A stretch of 64,000 bases of DNA from Chlorops oryzae. Taxonomy: Eukaryota; Arthropoda; Insecta; Diptera; Chloropidae. The notes under the pieces were generated by a model. It was not told the origin of the DNA and did not search any database. It saw only the letters and a program-made list of their open reading frames with translations. Shown here piece after piece: positions 34,765 through 47,800 of the stretch (its first letter is position 1; every line of letters begins with the position of its first letter). A program made the position numbers and the translations under genes. The stretch lies in contig CM035806.1 of assembly GCA_020466095.1 (NCBI GenBank), forward strand, positions 168,706,371-168,770,370, written 5' to 3'.

Positions 34765-36678
34765 GTAAGCTCATTAAAAATCCTTCACATTTCACATTCC
34801 ACATTCGACATCCATAAATCAAATAACTTAGTTAGTGAAAATACACATCGTTTGTTTCAATTTAGAGGACGCCACTGTACACAACAAAACCTTTTTCTCC
34901 ATTTAAGGGGGTCTTCTCATTGAAAACCCGTTTTTTGGACCCTTTTTAAAAAAAATCTTATTTGAAAACGCAAAGAATAATTGAAAATTTTTTTTTATTT
35001 ATTGTATTACAAAAGGTTCAAAGTAATTTAAAAAAAATTTTTTTTGCCTCGATACGTGGGCTGTTCAAAAAGTAATGAGACTTCAAAGTTGGTGGTGAAA
35101 AAAAGGTGCCACGATTCCGGGTCTCCGGAGCGTCCGAAATGGGGGGGAAAAAACGGGGTTATAATCAGTATAGATGTAATTCTCGGGTGAACCTCAAGCT
35201 TAATTTTGTGATTTTTTTTGACAAAATGGCGGCCATTCAAAATAAAATTTCAATTTCGGGATTTTTTTTGTAGTTTAGTGTAAAAAAAAAAAATAGTAAA
35301 AAATTTTTTAAAATTATGGTCGAGGTTCACCCGAGAATGGTGACAATTCTGCGTCGATTCCACTTTGTTTCATGAAAATCGGTTCAGTTGAACTGGAGAT
35401 ATCATGGCCGCCAGTTCGAAAAACGTGGTTTCGAGATAAACGCGTTTAAAGTTTGAAGCAACGCAAAAATTACTCGTTTTAGCGCAGATCTTGCTCGACA
35501 AAGAAGGCTATATCCTCTAAACTATTTCGAATTTAAAAAAATCCTTTTGGAGGGGCATATTCACAACTACCCAAGCTATAAATAAATGCAAAAAAAAAAA
35601 AAAAATCGAAAAAAAGTTGCTCAATGAGAAGACCCCCTTAATCCTTTAAAGAATATATTTTTGTGTGTGTGCGTGTGCGTGTGTGTGTGTGTGGGTTTGC
35701 AGGTTTGCTTTGGAATTTCAAAGGATAAAATCAAGGGGAAAAAAACTTCTTTGTCCTTGCTTTTTTTTCCCCCTTTTACCAATTTCATATTAAGTATTCT
35801 CTCACTCTCTCTCTCTCTCTCTCTCTTTCTCTATTCGAGATGTTTTCTTGTTTCTTAAGAATTCATTAACTTACTCTCCTCCGAGCGTAATTACACACAG
35901 AATTTGGGTTACTGTGTCTTAAGCGTTCATTGTGGTTTCTTTGCGTCTTTTGGTTATAAGAGAGAAAATCTGATCTGGGGACCAATCGACACAATCTTTG
36001 TGCTTTGGTGTCTCCTCTTGACGGTCGGTCTAAGCCCAACTCCCATCTTTCCATCGCATTGTTGTTTGTTGATCGATGTGAATTTTATCTTGCAACGAAC
36101 TGCAGATGCAAAAAGATACCAAAAAGGCACATCATCATTGATCATCATCATTGATCATCATCATCATCATGTTCATCATCATCAGCATCAGCCAGGCCAG
36201 GTCTCGCCCAGCTGCACCGCAAAAAACTTTTATTTTTTGTTTGTTTTCATGTTCCTCCTCGGGTCTAGCGGCGCTTTTCGATTTCAAAATTTTTGCTTTT
36301 GTTGTTGTTGTTGTTGTTTTGTTGTTGTTGTTGTCGTTTTTCCATTTATTTCTTTCCAAAATGCCATGGTCGTGTCGTGCAAAGCGGTGCCAGTTAAACT
36401 GTGCCAACCAAAGCAGCAGAAATGCGAACGAACGTAGAAATAACGTTGCGCCTGACTGTGGCTGCGGTCGGCCGCCTCACTAATTATATGTTGTTTTTTT
36501 TGTTGCTGTTGTTGTTGTTGATGTTGTGCAGCGGAAATGTGCGATTTGAAAATTTTCCTACAATCAATGCAAATTAACTTGCCTAATATGAAAATGGATA
36601 ATGGCGAAAAAATTCGAAAACTGAAAACTCTCATACCGAAAACAGTGATGGCTATTTTGAGTGAACAAATTTTTTCTT

Positions 36679-36709
<31 letters not shown>

Positions 36710-37188
36710 ACCGTCCTCATCTTTGCCAGTGAGGGGCACTTTACTCAAACAGTAATGGCATTTTTAAAATGCAACTCGCAGCTTTTCATTCAATCTTATG
36801 ACCGAAAAGCTCTAGTGAGGATCCCTGCCCAGCACTGCTAAGCGTGATTAAGTTTGGGCCACAGGTTTTTCATTTCATAAATGTTTTTTTTTTGTTTTTT
36901 TTTTTTTTGTTAGATCGTACAAGAGCACGCCCAAAAAACGTGACATAACCTGCTTGCAATATAAGAATGCTTACGATCCCACGCCAGTATGAATGTGCTT
37001 CAATTTTTTAATTTTTTTTTTATTAATTTTTTTTTTTTTTTATCAAAACGATAATTCTCACCCACTTGCTCGTTTTCTCAGAGAATTTTCAGCGCTTTGT
37101 CAAATGCTGGGATAATGATTTTTCCACTTTAAACTCAATTACGATCTTAATGGGAATGCTCAATGGCACAGTGGTGGTAGCCGGATAG

Positions 37189-37219
<31 letters not shown>

Positions 37220-40200
37220 GGTGAGGAGGAGATTCGTTAAAACTAGGTATTGCATTCAGCGTGAAAAAAAAATAAAGGATTTAACCCATTAACGCAAAAG
37301 GGACAAATTTTTCCCCATGATTTATAGCAATGCCGTAAATAGTAAATGCAATAAATCGTACATTTTATGTGAAAAAAAAATCTCCCATTGAGCGTTAAAG
37401 GGTTAACAACCTTACTTTTTGTTTTTTTTTTTTGTTTTTGGTGTGGGTGAGGAGGAGATAATTTAAAACTAGGCATTGCATTCAGCGGCAAAAAAAAAAA
37501 AGGATTTAACCCATTAACGCAAAAGGGAAAAATTTTTCCCCATGATTTATAGCAATGCCGTAAATAGTAAATGCAATAAATCGTACATTTTATGTGAAAA
37601 AAAAAATCTCCCATTGAGCGTTAAAGGGTTAACAACCTTACTTTTTTTTTTAAAATACCTTATATGTAAAATCCGAAATCGATTTAATCCAATTAGTTTT
37701 CATGCCTTCATTTCGAGTGCATATCGATAATATCGACAGATTAACCCTTTCACTTCCGAATTATTCTCCAAAAGAAATTGAAATTTTTTGTTCGAAATTT
37801 TCTTTAATACTTAAGCGTAAATACAAGGTGAACGGATTGAATAACTTTTGAAAACGGTTTAACCCTTTCACAACCAAACCACTAAACACAAATTAACGTG
37901 GAAAAATCAATGCTACTGTATATTTGAAATTCGATTCGGCTATAAAATCATCCTCATTGGCAATGAAAGAGTTAATATGCCAATACAGTAGAGTACGGAT
38001 AAATGCTCGAATTCTTATGCGTTCTTTGCATTAATCCGTGCATATTTTCAATCAGAACGCCCTAAAAAAAAAGGCGTTCAAAGCACCTTCACGACAAATC
38101 ACATTTCTCTAGATTATCTCTCCGATTACTATTCCATAAAAGTAGTTAGATACTTTTTTTTATTTTTTTTATTAGGCACTTTTATTAGGGATAAAATGCA
38201 ACGTTGCAGGGATGAGTGAGTACAGTGAAGGCCAATGAAGTTTGTTCGCTCAATTGTCATTGAATAATTCTGCTTGTCAGCTAAAAACAAAAATCCGTGC
38301 CTCATTTTTTTCTTCTCTTTTCTCTTTTCTGTTTGTTTGTTAGTTTTTTTTATCTGAAATTTAATTATCGGATCTGAAGTTCAAAGCTTCGTCTGCGAAC
38401 GTGCTGTATCTGTCAATTTTTTGTTTTTGTGTAACGTGTGAATGAATATGCACTCATTTTTTGTTAACATGTGTTTGCAATACCTACCCGTAGAGCTGAG
38501 CAATTATCAACACATATTTTTTTAAATCAAATATCACGATTTTCTTGTCAATGAATCGCGAGGAAAAACAAGTGAAACGTGTGTGTGTGTGTGTGTGTTT
38601 AAATAGAATCAATTGAAATATGAATTTAATAAAAAAAAAAAAAAAAAGGGCGATCGTACTTTGAAATTCGAGAATTGAATGTCATTTGGCGCTCGAGAGT
38701 CTACAATTACGTGTAGCACAGTGTATTTGGATTTTCGTGTTCAGCAAAGCATGAAATGTAATTATATTTTGTACCTACATATATAATTCACAATTGATTT
38801 ATGAAAGGTACCCACAACAGAGAGAAGCAAAAATTTTTCGTACATATTTCTTCCACTGATTATTTCCAGCAATTTACACTAGCTTACAAAAAAAAAAAAA
38901 AAAAAAAAAATATGGGAATTTTGCGAGGGCAGAGTTAAAAATATTTAATTCAGGGTAGGTCTATCACTAAAATGGCATCCATTTAATTTTCCAAAAACGA
39001 GCTTTTTTTTTATACCCGACACACTCTGTGTCGAGGGTATATTGGGTTTGTGTGGTTGTGTGTAACACCCAGAACCAGTCGAGATAGACCATACAAAATA
39101 TATATAGAAATGATCAGCGTCACCAGGAGATTCGATTTAGACATGTCCGTCCGTCTGTCTGTCTGTCTGTCTGTTGTCGTCTGTCTGTCTGTATACAGTT
39201 ATCTTATCGAAGGAGTTGAGCTATCTCGACAAAATTTGGTATGCGTGCTCACGGGGACATGAGTAAGAACAAGTTCGAGAATGGACCCGATCGGACCATT
39301 TTTAGGGGTACCTCCAGTACTAGGGTCTGTTACGAAAATCACAAAAACTGCTCTAAAATCGAATTTTTCAAGATATTTTGATGAAATTTGATATTTGAAC
39401 ATGTTTCAAGGCAAGTAATACGATTTCCAAAAATTTAAAAGTGGGCGTGGCAGGTCATTTTTCAAAAATTGTCTCCTACACCCGAAATTCAAATGGGACT
39501 TGAACGAAATTTGGCACTTATGCTTCCTTTGTAGCCATAAACATCCTTCCAAAAAATTTTCTTGATCGGTCCATTTTTAAGGGTACCTCCAGTACTAGGG
39601 TCTGTCACAAAAATCCCAAAACTGCCTCAAAATCGGACTTTTTCGAAATATTTTAATGAAACTTAAAATTTGAGCGTATATTTAAGCCTCCGATTAGAGT
39701 TGAACAAAAATTGGAAAAGTGGGCGTGGCAAAGGGGCAGTTTTCATAAAGAAATTTATCAAAAGTCGGTATATGGGGCCCCTTATGGTCTTAAACACCTC
39801 TTGATATTAAAAATTTTTTGAACATGTGTGTCTGTGTCGGGTATTCTATTGTCTCGCCTGACTATAACACCCTTACTTGTTTTTATTTTCTTTTATTAAT
39901 ATTTTTTTTTTTTATTAAATTAATTAATTTTTCTTTATTTATTTGTTTCTATTTAAATCTTTTTCTCTTTCATCTCTTTAAATTTTCTCGCCTCGGCCGA
40001 GATAACACCCTTACTTGTTTGAGAACTTTTGAGAAACAAAAAAAAAAAATTTCAAATTTTTCTTTGAACTTCATACTGTAAAGAGCTGTAAAGAAAGAAA
40101 TGCTATTTTTTCCAAAATCTATTGAGGAAGAAAGGTTTTTTTTTTTTTTTTTTTTTTTTTGTAAGCTAGTGTAATTCTGGGACTTTTCATGTGATGTATA

Positions 40201-43200
40201 AAATATGCAGTGTGATTGTATATATCAATGAATATGGATATTGGTGACACCTGCAACAATTATAATTGTCCATAGATCCGCCTTAGACTAGTTTCGTTTG
40301 TTCTTTTTCTGCTTCTGCTCTTTCTTCTGCTAATCCCCCCCGTAAGACAATGGCTTTTATTGAACTTTCGTTCGGTGTAATGCAGCTGGCGCCCACAATT
40401 CAATCGCCTACGGTTGTTCACATATATAGTGCCTAAGCGATTCATACGATTGATCGGCTTCGATCGAACTTGCAGAGTATTTAGCATATGTGTATGTATG
40501 TATGTGTGTATCATTTACGTTGGGCGTTTGGGCTTGGACTGGAGTAAAAATGGAAATGAAAATAAAAATGAAAGTGCAAGAAATAAAGTTCAACGATTGA
40601 AAAATGAATTATGGAAAAAGGAGAGAGAAAAAGCAAAAAAAAAAAAAAACCGAACGTTTCGCTTCCTGTTTAACCATTACCAATGTTTTTCAAGGCGATT
40701 ATTATTTCGCTCTCGGGCATCAAGCTGAGTGCTCAATGCATTGTGAAGGGTATTAGACTCCAAGTCGATTCTTTTCGAGATTACATTCAAGACGAGAATA
40801 GAAGTAAAAAAAAAAAAATAAATTTTCATATCTTATATTTTCCTCCACAAAAAATTAACATAACGAGTGGGTATCTACATATGTATGTGTGTGTGTGTTG
40901 TTGTTGTTGTTGTTATATTTGTCGCACTCGAATATATGCTATTCAATCGAGCCTTCATATATAGACACACACACATTGGATATTGTCATCAATTATTAAT
41001 GCTATACTTATAAATTATTTTGGCCATGACTGTAATGATGAGACTTAAAGAGATTTCAATTGGCCTTGCGTTTATTTTGATCTTTCTTATACCCTATAAA
41101 TATAAGATGAATTATGATAATTTTGATATTCGAAAAATTTTCAGTGTTAACAAAAAGCATCACGATTAACCATGATTGTGTGACCTCTCTTCTAATTTTG
41201 ATTTATCTATTTTCTTCTATTATTTTATGTGCCATATTCATTTGTTAATTGTTTAATAAAAATGAAATCGAAATCGAAAAACAACATTGGAAAACATTTA
41301 CGTGTCATCATCAGATCGGATTATTTAACTTCAGCCATCAGCATCAGGTTTGTTTTCTAAGTCTTTTGTTTTGCTCAATTTTTTTTTTTTTTTTTTTTTT
41401 TGCACTCACACACGTAATTAGAACAATCGTTCGCACCATTTTATCTTCAAAATTTTCTTTCTCTTTCTCTTCTTACAATCGATTGTTGTAAGTATGTATG
41501 ATGTATGCATGTATGTAAGTATGTATATCGTTGAACTGCACTGCACAAATTTCTTGAAATCATTTCCCGCTTATTATGCTCGTACGTGCATAAATCACGC
41601 TTCGATTGCACAAATCGTAACGATTTCCTCAATTTTTTGATGAGCCCCGTTCAACCGCTGCCCCATTCCGCTGTTCGCTGTGCTTCGTTCGTCCGTCCAT
41701 AGTTCCATAGTGATTGTGGTCTCGCGCGAATTTTCCATTCCAATTTATGAACTGCGAATTGTTGTGTGAGAGGGAGACAACGGGAGAGAGAGTGTGAGAG
41801 AGAGAGAGATCCCTATGTTACACTTCGTTGACCACTTCAATAGCATTTACTGTAGGATCGACTTACAAAATTTCAATGTATACACCGAGAGAAAAAGGTA
41901 GTTATATTAACTGAAAAAGCATGTTAAAATAACCGAGTTCACCGTTAATTGTTAACTTATGTGTAGTATAAATTTTTTGTCTTCCAAAACAACTACACTC
42001 TGAACAAAAAAAACAAATCTGTAATTAAAGAAAAAATTCAGAAAAATTCCCGCCGCCAGCAGGGATAGAACCCCGAAGCTCACGACTGTCGAGTCACAGC
42101 TTAAACAACTGAGCTATCGATACCTCCGGAGACGGTTGATCAGAATGCGAACTTATACGTCTAAGTGAACGAAAGCGAATTTGAACATAAAAAGTAACTG
42201 TTTTTCAACTGTTCATTTGACTGCCTTTTTCAGTGCATTTAACGCGGAATACAGTTTATTTTGACCAATCTTAATTTAACTGTTCTAATTAGTTGATTTA
42301 ACTGTTGTTATTTCTCTCGGTGTAGGGACGTTGGATTTTGAACGGAATTCTTGCGAAATGTTAAAAACGCAGCGTTATCTTTTGTTTGATTACCAGGGCA
42401 TTTATAAATTTAAAGCATACTTTATGGAGTAAAAATTTTGTTCAACTCACATCAAGTTAAGATTCAAATAGATTTTTAACTTCAATAAGAATTTTTATGA
42501 AGGTAGAAATCCCGTTCGAAGTTCAACTTCACTAGACTTATTCGCAAAATGTTGGTAAGAAAAGTTTTTGCCCCATAAAGTATGCTTTAAATATACAAAT
42601 GCATATACAGGGTGTTCCGTAGCTGAGTGCTTTCCTCTATAGGGTTGATAGAGAAGGTCATTGTGAACAAAAAATCGTATGGGGTCCAAAATGCACCCCT
42701 GAAGAGTTATAAGGGAACGAAAGAAATTTGCAGTTGTTTCAGAAAAAAAATTTTTCACGCCTAGACGTTTAAATGCAAGATAAAACTTTTAATGCAGTTC
42801 GACAGAGAATTGTCAGACCTTTCTAGGCGTATAAAATAGTCTTACACTTTATTGCAGCTTCAAGGATATTTGAGCCTTCAAAGTCAAAATTTTAAATTTT
42901 TTTAAAACATTTTTTGACTTTGAGAGCCATTTTGGTATGAAAAATGTCCTATTAACACTCAAATTTTTTATTTTATTCCAAATGCTGGATCGATTTCCTT
43001 TAATTTGGTATCCCATATGTCTAATAAATTGTTTTGAAAATAAGATGAGAAAATTAAATATCTCTCCACTTTAAAATAATCATACTTTGACATAGACAAA
43101 ACATTGTTCTATTGAAACTCTTTTATGGATTGTTTGTTTCTTTAAAGTTAACACTTTGTTCGGATTACAAGTGCCAGCGCAAAACAAACAAAAAAGCCTC

Positions 43201-44506
43201 TCTACAGAATGCCATTTAAATATTTACAAAGCTTTTAACTACTTATTAACTTAAATAAATATTGAACTAAGTAATCAGCACAAAAAAAAAAATTCTTTGA
43301 TGCTTCCCTCGCGCACCTATAGATACTCCTCGCTGGACAGGTGTGAGCAAATGGTGTTTTGTAGTATCCCAGCGGGAAATTTTCTCCTGCATGACAATGT
43401 CATCAGTGATGTCATCGATGACATATAGGTGACATTGTCATGTGTGACATCTTGGAGGACATGTCATTTCCCCAGCGTAAAATGATCTCCTGCATGACAA
43501 TGTCACCAATGATGTCATCGATGACATATAGGTGACATTGTCATGCATGACATCTTTGAGGACATGTCATCGTGGAGGGATGCTGTTCATGTTCTTGACT
43601 CTCATTGGCTACTGAAATTTTAATAAGGTTTTAGCGTCAGTTCAGCGTTAGCATTAAGTGGCGTAGTGGATGAGTGCTCGACTCAGAATCCGAAAATCGC
43701 GGGTTCGATCCCTGGCTGAGGCGAACAAAAATTGTTAAAAATAGATTTTTAAACATTTTCGAAACATTCAAAGAGAGGGCAAAGAAGAGAGTTATAATCA
43801 AACTGGTTTATTTAAATATAAAATGGACATTTAGAGAGAAAAGAGCAATCTGCTGCTCTCAAATGCATTTTTTCGCCATCGCATCCCCTAGCATGACAAT
43901 GTCACCGGTGAATTCACTGTCCAACTCCTGTAAAAATGTCATACAAAGTGTCACCGGAAATAGCATGCATTCCGGCTCCGAAGTCACTAGGACATCATCG
44001 GGGATGTCCGCAGGACATTTCCTGCTGGGATGTTTTAGAGCAATGTAGTCTGTGCGTTAAGGTCCCGATCATACACAGTGGAAATATCTTAGTCATTTTT
44101 GAAAAAAAAAAAAAAAAAAAAAAAAACGTTCGCCACCAAAGTGAGCACATTTTCATAAAACCATATTTCAAAATCTATGTATGAATGTGTTTATAAGTAT
44201 TTCATGGAATTAGCACAGCGCTAAAAAGCCCACTTAAGCCTTAAAAGAAGAACAAATAATAAATAATAAATAAATAAATAAAAAATGAACTTGCGAGTAA
44301 ATGAGTAAACCCATTAAAAAGCATTTTGCGTTGATTTCTCTGTGCTCACAAGCCAAAGAGGATACATCAATCACATCTCGTCAACGGCAATCTCACGTTG
44401 CACCGGCAATCCGAGCAATTCCCCCCACCCATGGCACAGTGACATACGTTTGTAAGCCAACGTGTGAACATACGAATCCATTTCGAAAACTTTATACAAG
44501 GTCCTC

Positions 44507-44537
<31 letters not shown>

Positions 44538-44832
44538 CTTCCAATGATTTTTTGCTCATTTGCAAAGAGATTTGTACTTGTGGGTAGATTTTTTTTTTTT
44601 TGTATTTGATGTTCATAAAATTCAATGCTCTTGGCCCATGGAGAGACTCTATGATGTATAGGAATTTTTTCCGCCCATTTTTCTTCATTTTCGTATTGAA
44701 CTTCCGACAGAAGTTCTTTGAATTGTTCTTTGTTTTTGTTTTTTGTTTCTTTTTTTTAAAGAACGATTAATGCTTCTGGTGAAAAAGGTTGCCATCTGAT
44801 ATTTATGAGGCATTTTGGTAGCGCAATGCTAA

Positions 44833-44865
<33 letters not shown>

Positions 44866-47800
44866 AACAATTCCTTCCTCATGCCAATCAAATCTGTACT
44901 TTGAATTAGGGTTGGGATAATTATAAATATCGATATTTTTTAAACATCGATACAGAATTTGTGAGCAGGGTTGGAACCTGGCGAAGAAGAAAGTGCAGCA
45001 GTTTTAACAAAAAAGGGCAGTAGATTTAAATTTTGCGCAGTAAAAAAAAAAATCATTACAAATCTTTTTTTTTATAACAAAAATATATTTTATTCTTTTC
45101 AAATAAATAGAAAAAATAAACAAAAAGTACATTTCATGTAAATATTTCTCCATATTGCGCGTCTTCCAATGTGAAGCGAAGATTTTTGACAAGATATTTT
45201 TCTGTTATATCAGCTGTCAAACTGTTAATATCGCAACATATAAGCTTCAATGGAAAATCCAAGATGTTAAACAAGGACAACAATAGTATCTTTGTTACAA
45301 ATAGAATTGCGGTGTTGATAATGTATAACCAAAATTGGTACTTTTTTTTGGTAGTTATCGTTAGGAGTTTGGTTTGACGAAAAAAAAATCGAGTGACACC
45401 AGGGACGGCAATCGCAGTAGATTTTAAGCTTTTCGCAGTGTCGCAGTAGATGTCAAAAATTTCAAAAAAAAAAAAAAACGCAATTGCAGTAAAGTTCCAA
45501 CCCTGCTCCTTACAGTCGATATTATCGAAGGCGATACTTTTGCCAATATCGCCCATCCCTACTTTGAATGAATTTCGCGCCTGCGAAAAGTGTCACAACC
45601 TGCAAAATTTTCTTCGGAAGAAGATCGAAATGATCGAAATTTAAAAAAAAAAAAACCAAAAAAAAAAAAACATTTTGACTTTCTTATTTCAAACTGAAAC
45701 CCGACCAGCAGAGTTGCTTTAGGCGGCTATTAAACGAGGCCGCCTCAATGGTGAATGTATTTAATCTTGAAAACGTGAAGCAACAAAAAAAAAAAAAAAA
45801 ATTATTTAAAAATCTTTTTTATTTTTATTTATTAAAAAAAAAAACTTTATTTTTAACTTTCTACATTTTCACTTTTGAACTTGAAATTCGAATCGCCCAC
45901 TGTCATTACCTCCAATTGCCGTTCACATTTTGTGCGCTTCACTTTATTTTAATATTTTTGTTTCATTCGGAGAAAGAAAGAAAAGAAAAGAGACCAAAGA
46001 AACACTGAAGACAAGAGTCGCTGGCACGTTTTTTTTTTTTTAATTTTTTTTTTTTTTTTTAAACATGGCCTGGCGTTCAAGCAAAACTTTTCTTTTTATG
46101 CAAAATGCAAGCGAAACGAAACACAAAATTCGGTCATGACTGTCAAAGTAATTTATTATGCTACTCTGATGCACCAAATTTTCAAATAATAATGAGAGAG
46201 AGAGCGAGAGAGAGCGAGAGAGAGCGAGAGAAAGAGAAGGTTCAAGAGACTTTCAAATGGAAAACGCGAATGTTTGTCCTGTTCCATACTAGGCGACACA
46301 TTTTCTTTCGATGGCGGGGGACGGCCGGAGAAGAGAGCGAACATTACCCCTCTCTCTTCCCCGGCCCTCGCTGTTCATCAAAGCAAAGTCTGTCTCCGGC
46401 GACTGTATGGAACAGGACTTACGAATTTTGTTGTCCGGTCCCATGAAATTCATTAGAAAGCGAATCGACTAGAGTTGCAACGGGTATCCGGCCCCACTAT
46501 CCGGTATCCGGCACCAATATCCGTTATCCGGCCCCACTATCCGGTATCCGACCCCACTATCCGGTATCCGACCCCACTATCCGGTATCCGACCCCAATAT
46601 CCGGTATCCGACCACACTATCCGGTATCCGACCCCAATATCCGGTATCCGACCACACTATCCGGTATCCGACCCCAATATCCGGTATCCGACCCCACTAT
46701 CCGGTATCCGACCACACTATCCGGTATCCGACCCCAATATCCGGTATCCGACCCCAATATCCGGTATCCGACCCCAATATCCGGTATCCGGTCCCAATAT
46801 CCGTTATCCGGCCCCACTATCCGGTATCCGGCCCCACTATCCGTTATCCGACCCCACTATCCGGTATCCGACCTATTAGGCCTTAAATTTAGTATCCGGC
46901 CAGATACCGAATACCATCTACATCCGGCCGCCGGATACACTATCCGTTGCAACACTGGTTTCGACTGTGTGCACCAAAAAAAAGTAAGTCTTTGGTCACA
47001 GTGATACTAACGGCTGTTCATATTGTCTGTTGTAAAAAAAAAAAGGCCGATTGAATTATTATCCAGTACATCTGTCGTTATCGTCCGTACTTGAAAAAAA
47101 AAAAAATTCCAACCCCTTGAGAAATGCCATTGAAGAAATATCATTGATGAGAAATTTGCGCAATAAGGAAAAATCCAATACAGATTTGGTACGATTTGAT
47201 GATGGTCTCGCCTTTCACGTTTGCCCTTTCGGATTTCAATTGAAATTTAAAAAAAATTTTAAAAACAATTTACAGCTGTCAGTACCCTGCAGGAAGCCTG
47301 TCGCCATATGGCCCCATATCTATACTGACGTCAATATAGACAAGAGAACTAGTTCCAACGTCAACAACAGTATTTAAAGGCGGTGTCATTAGAGAAACTG
47401 TACTGTCAAGTGGTATAGTTCATCTTTATTGACCGTGTCAACAACGTGTCTCCTTATAAAGCGAAAGAGTACTCATTTTGTCTACATAATAGTACCGAAG
47501 TTAATAGTTTTTCGGTCTACTGTAGACATTCAATGACAACTCAATGTTAAATGTCAATAGGAAAAGGCTTGGGGCGGGTATAACTGGTCAGTAGTACTGT
47601 TGACGCAGTCAGTAGAGAAAGAGTATATATTCATTATTGACATTTCCTGCAGGGTAGTTTCTAGACCTGCCACAAATCGCTTTTTAACACTTCGCACTCA
47701 TCAAACACAAACACACACAGCCGCTCGCACATCTAGTTAAGACAAATATTAATGATTGCATAAAAATAAAAAAATTATTCAAATGAAAATACGCATTTTA

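Larger units (their letters stand above)
38877..40171. mobile_element. outer TIR element with CACTAGCTTACAAAAAA ends
   Basis: Ends CACTAGCTTACAAAAAA and TTTTTTGTAAGCTAGTG, flanked by TA (38875-38876, 40172-40173). It is the outermost layer of a three-level nest: it contains the repeat at 39011, which contains the SINE fragment at 39883. Confidence 0.75.

Noticed and set aside
46475..46879. 134-residue frame with an IRYPxxISG period
   Set aside because: Produced by the 20-bp minisatellite inside the hAT-like element.
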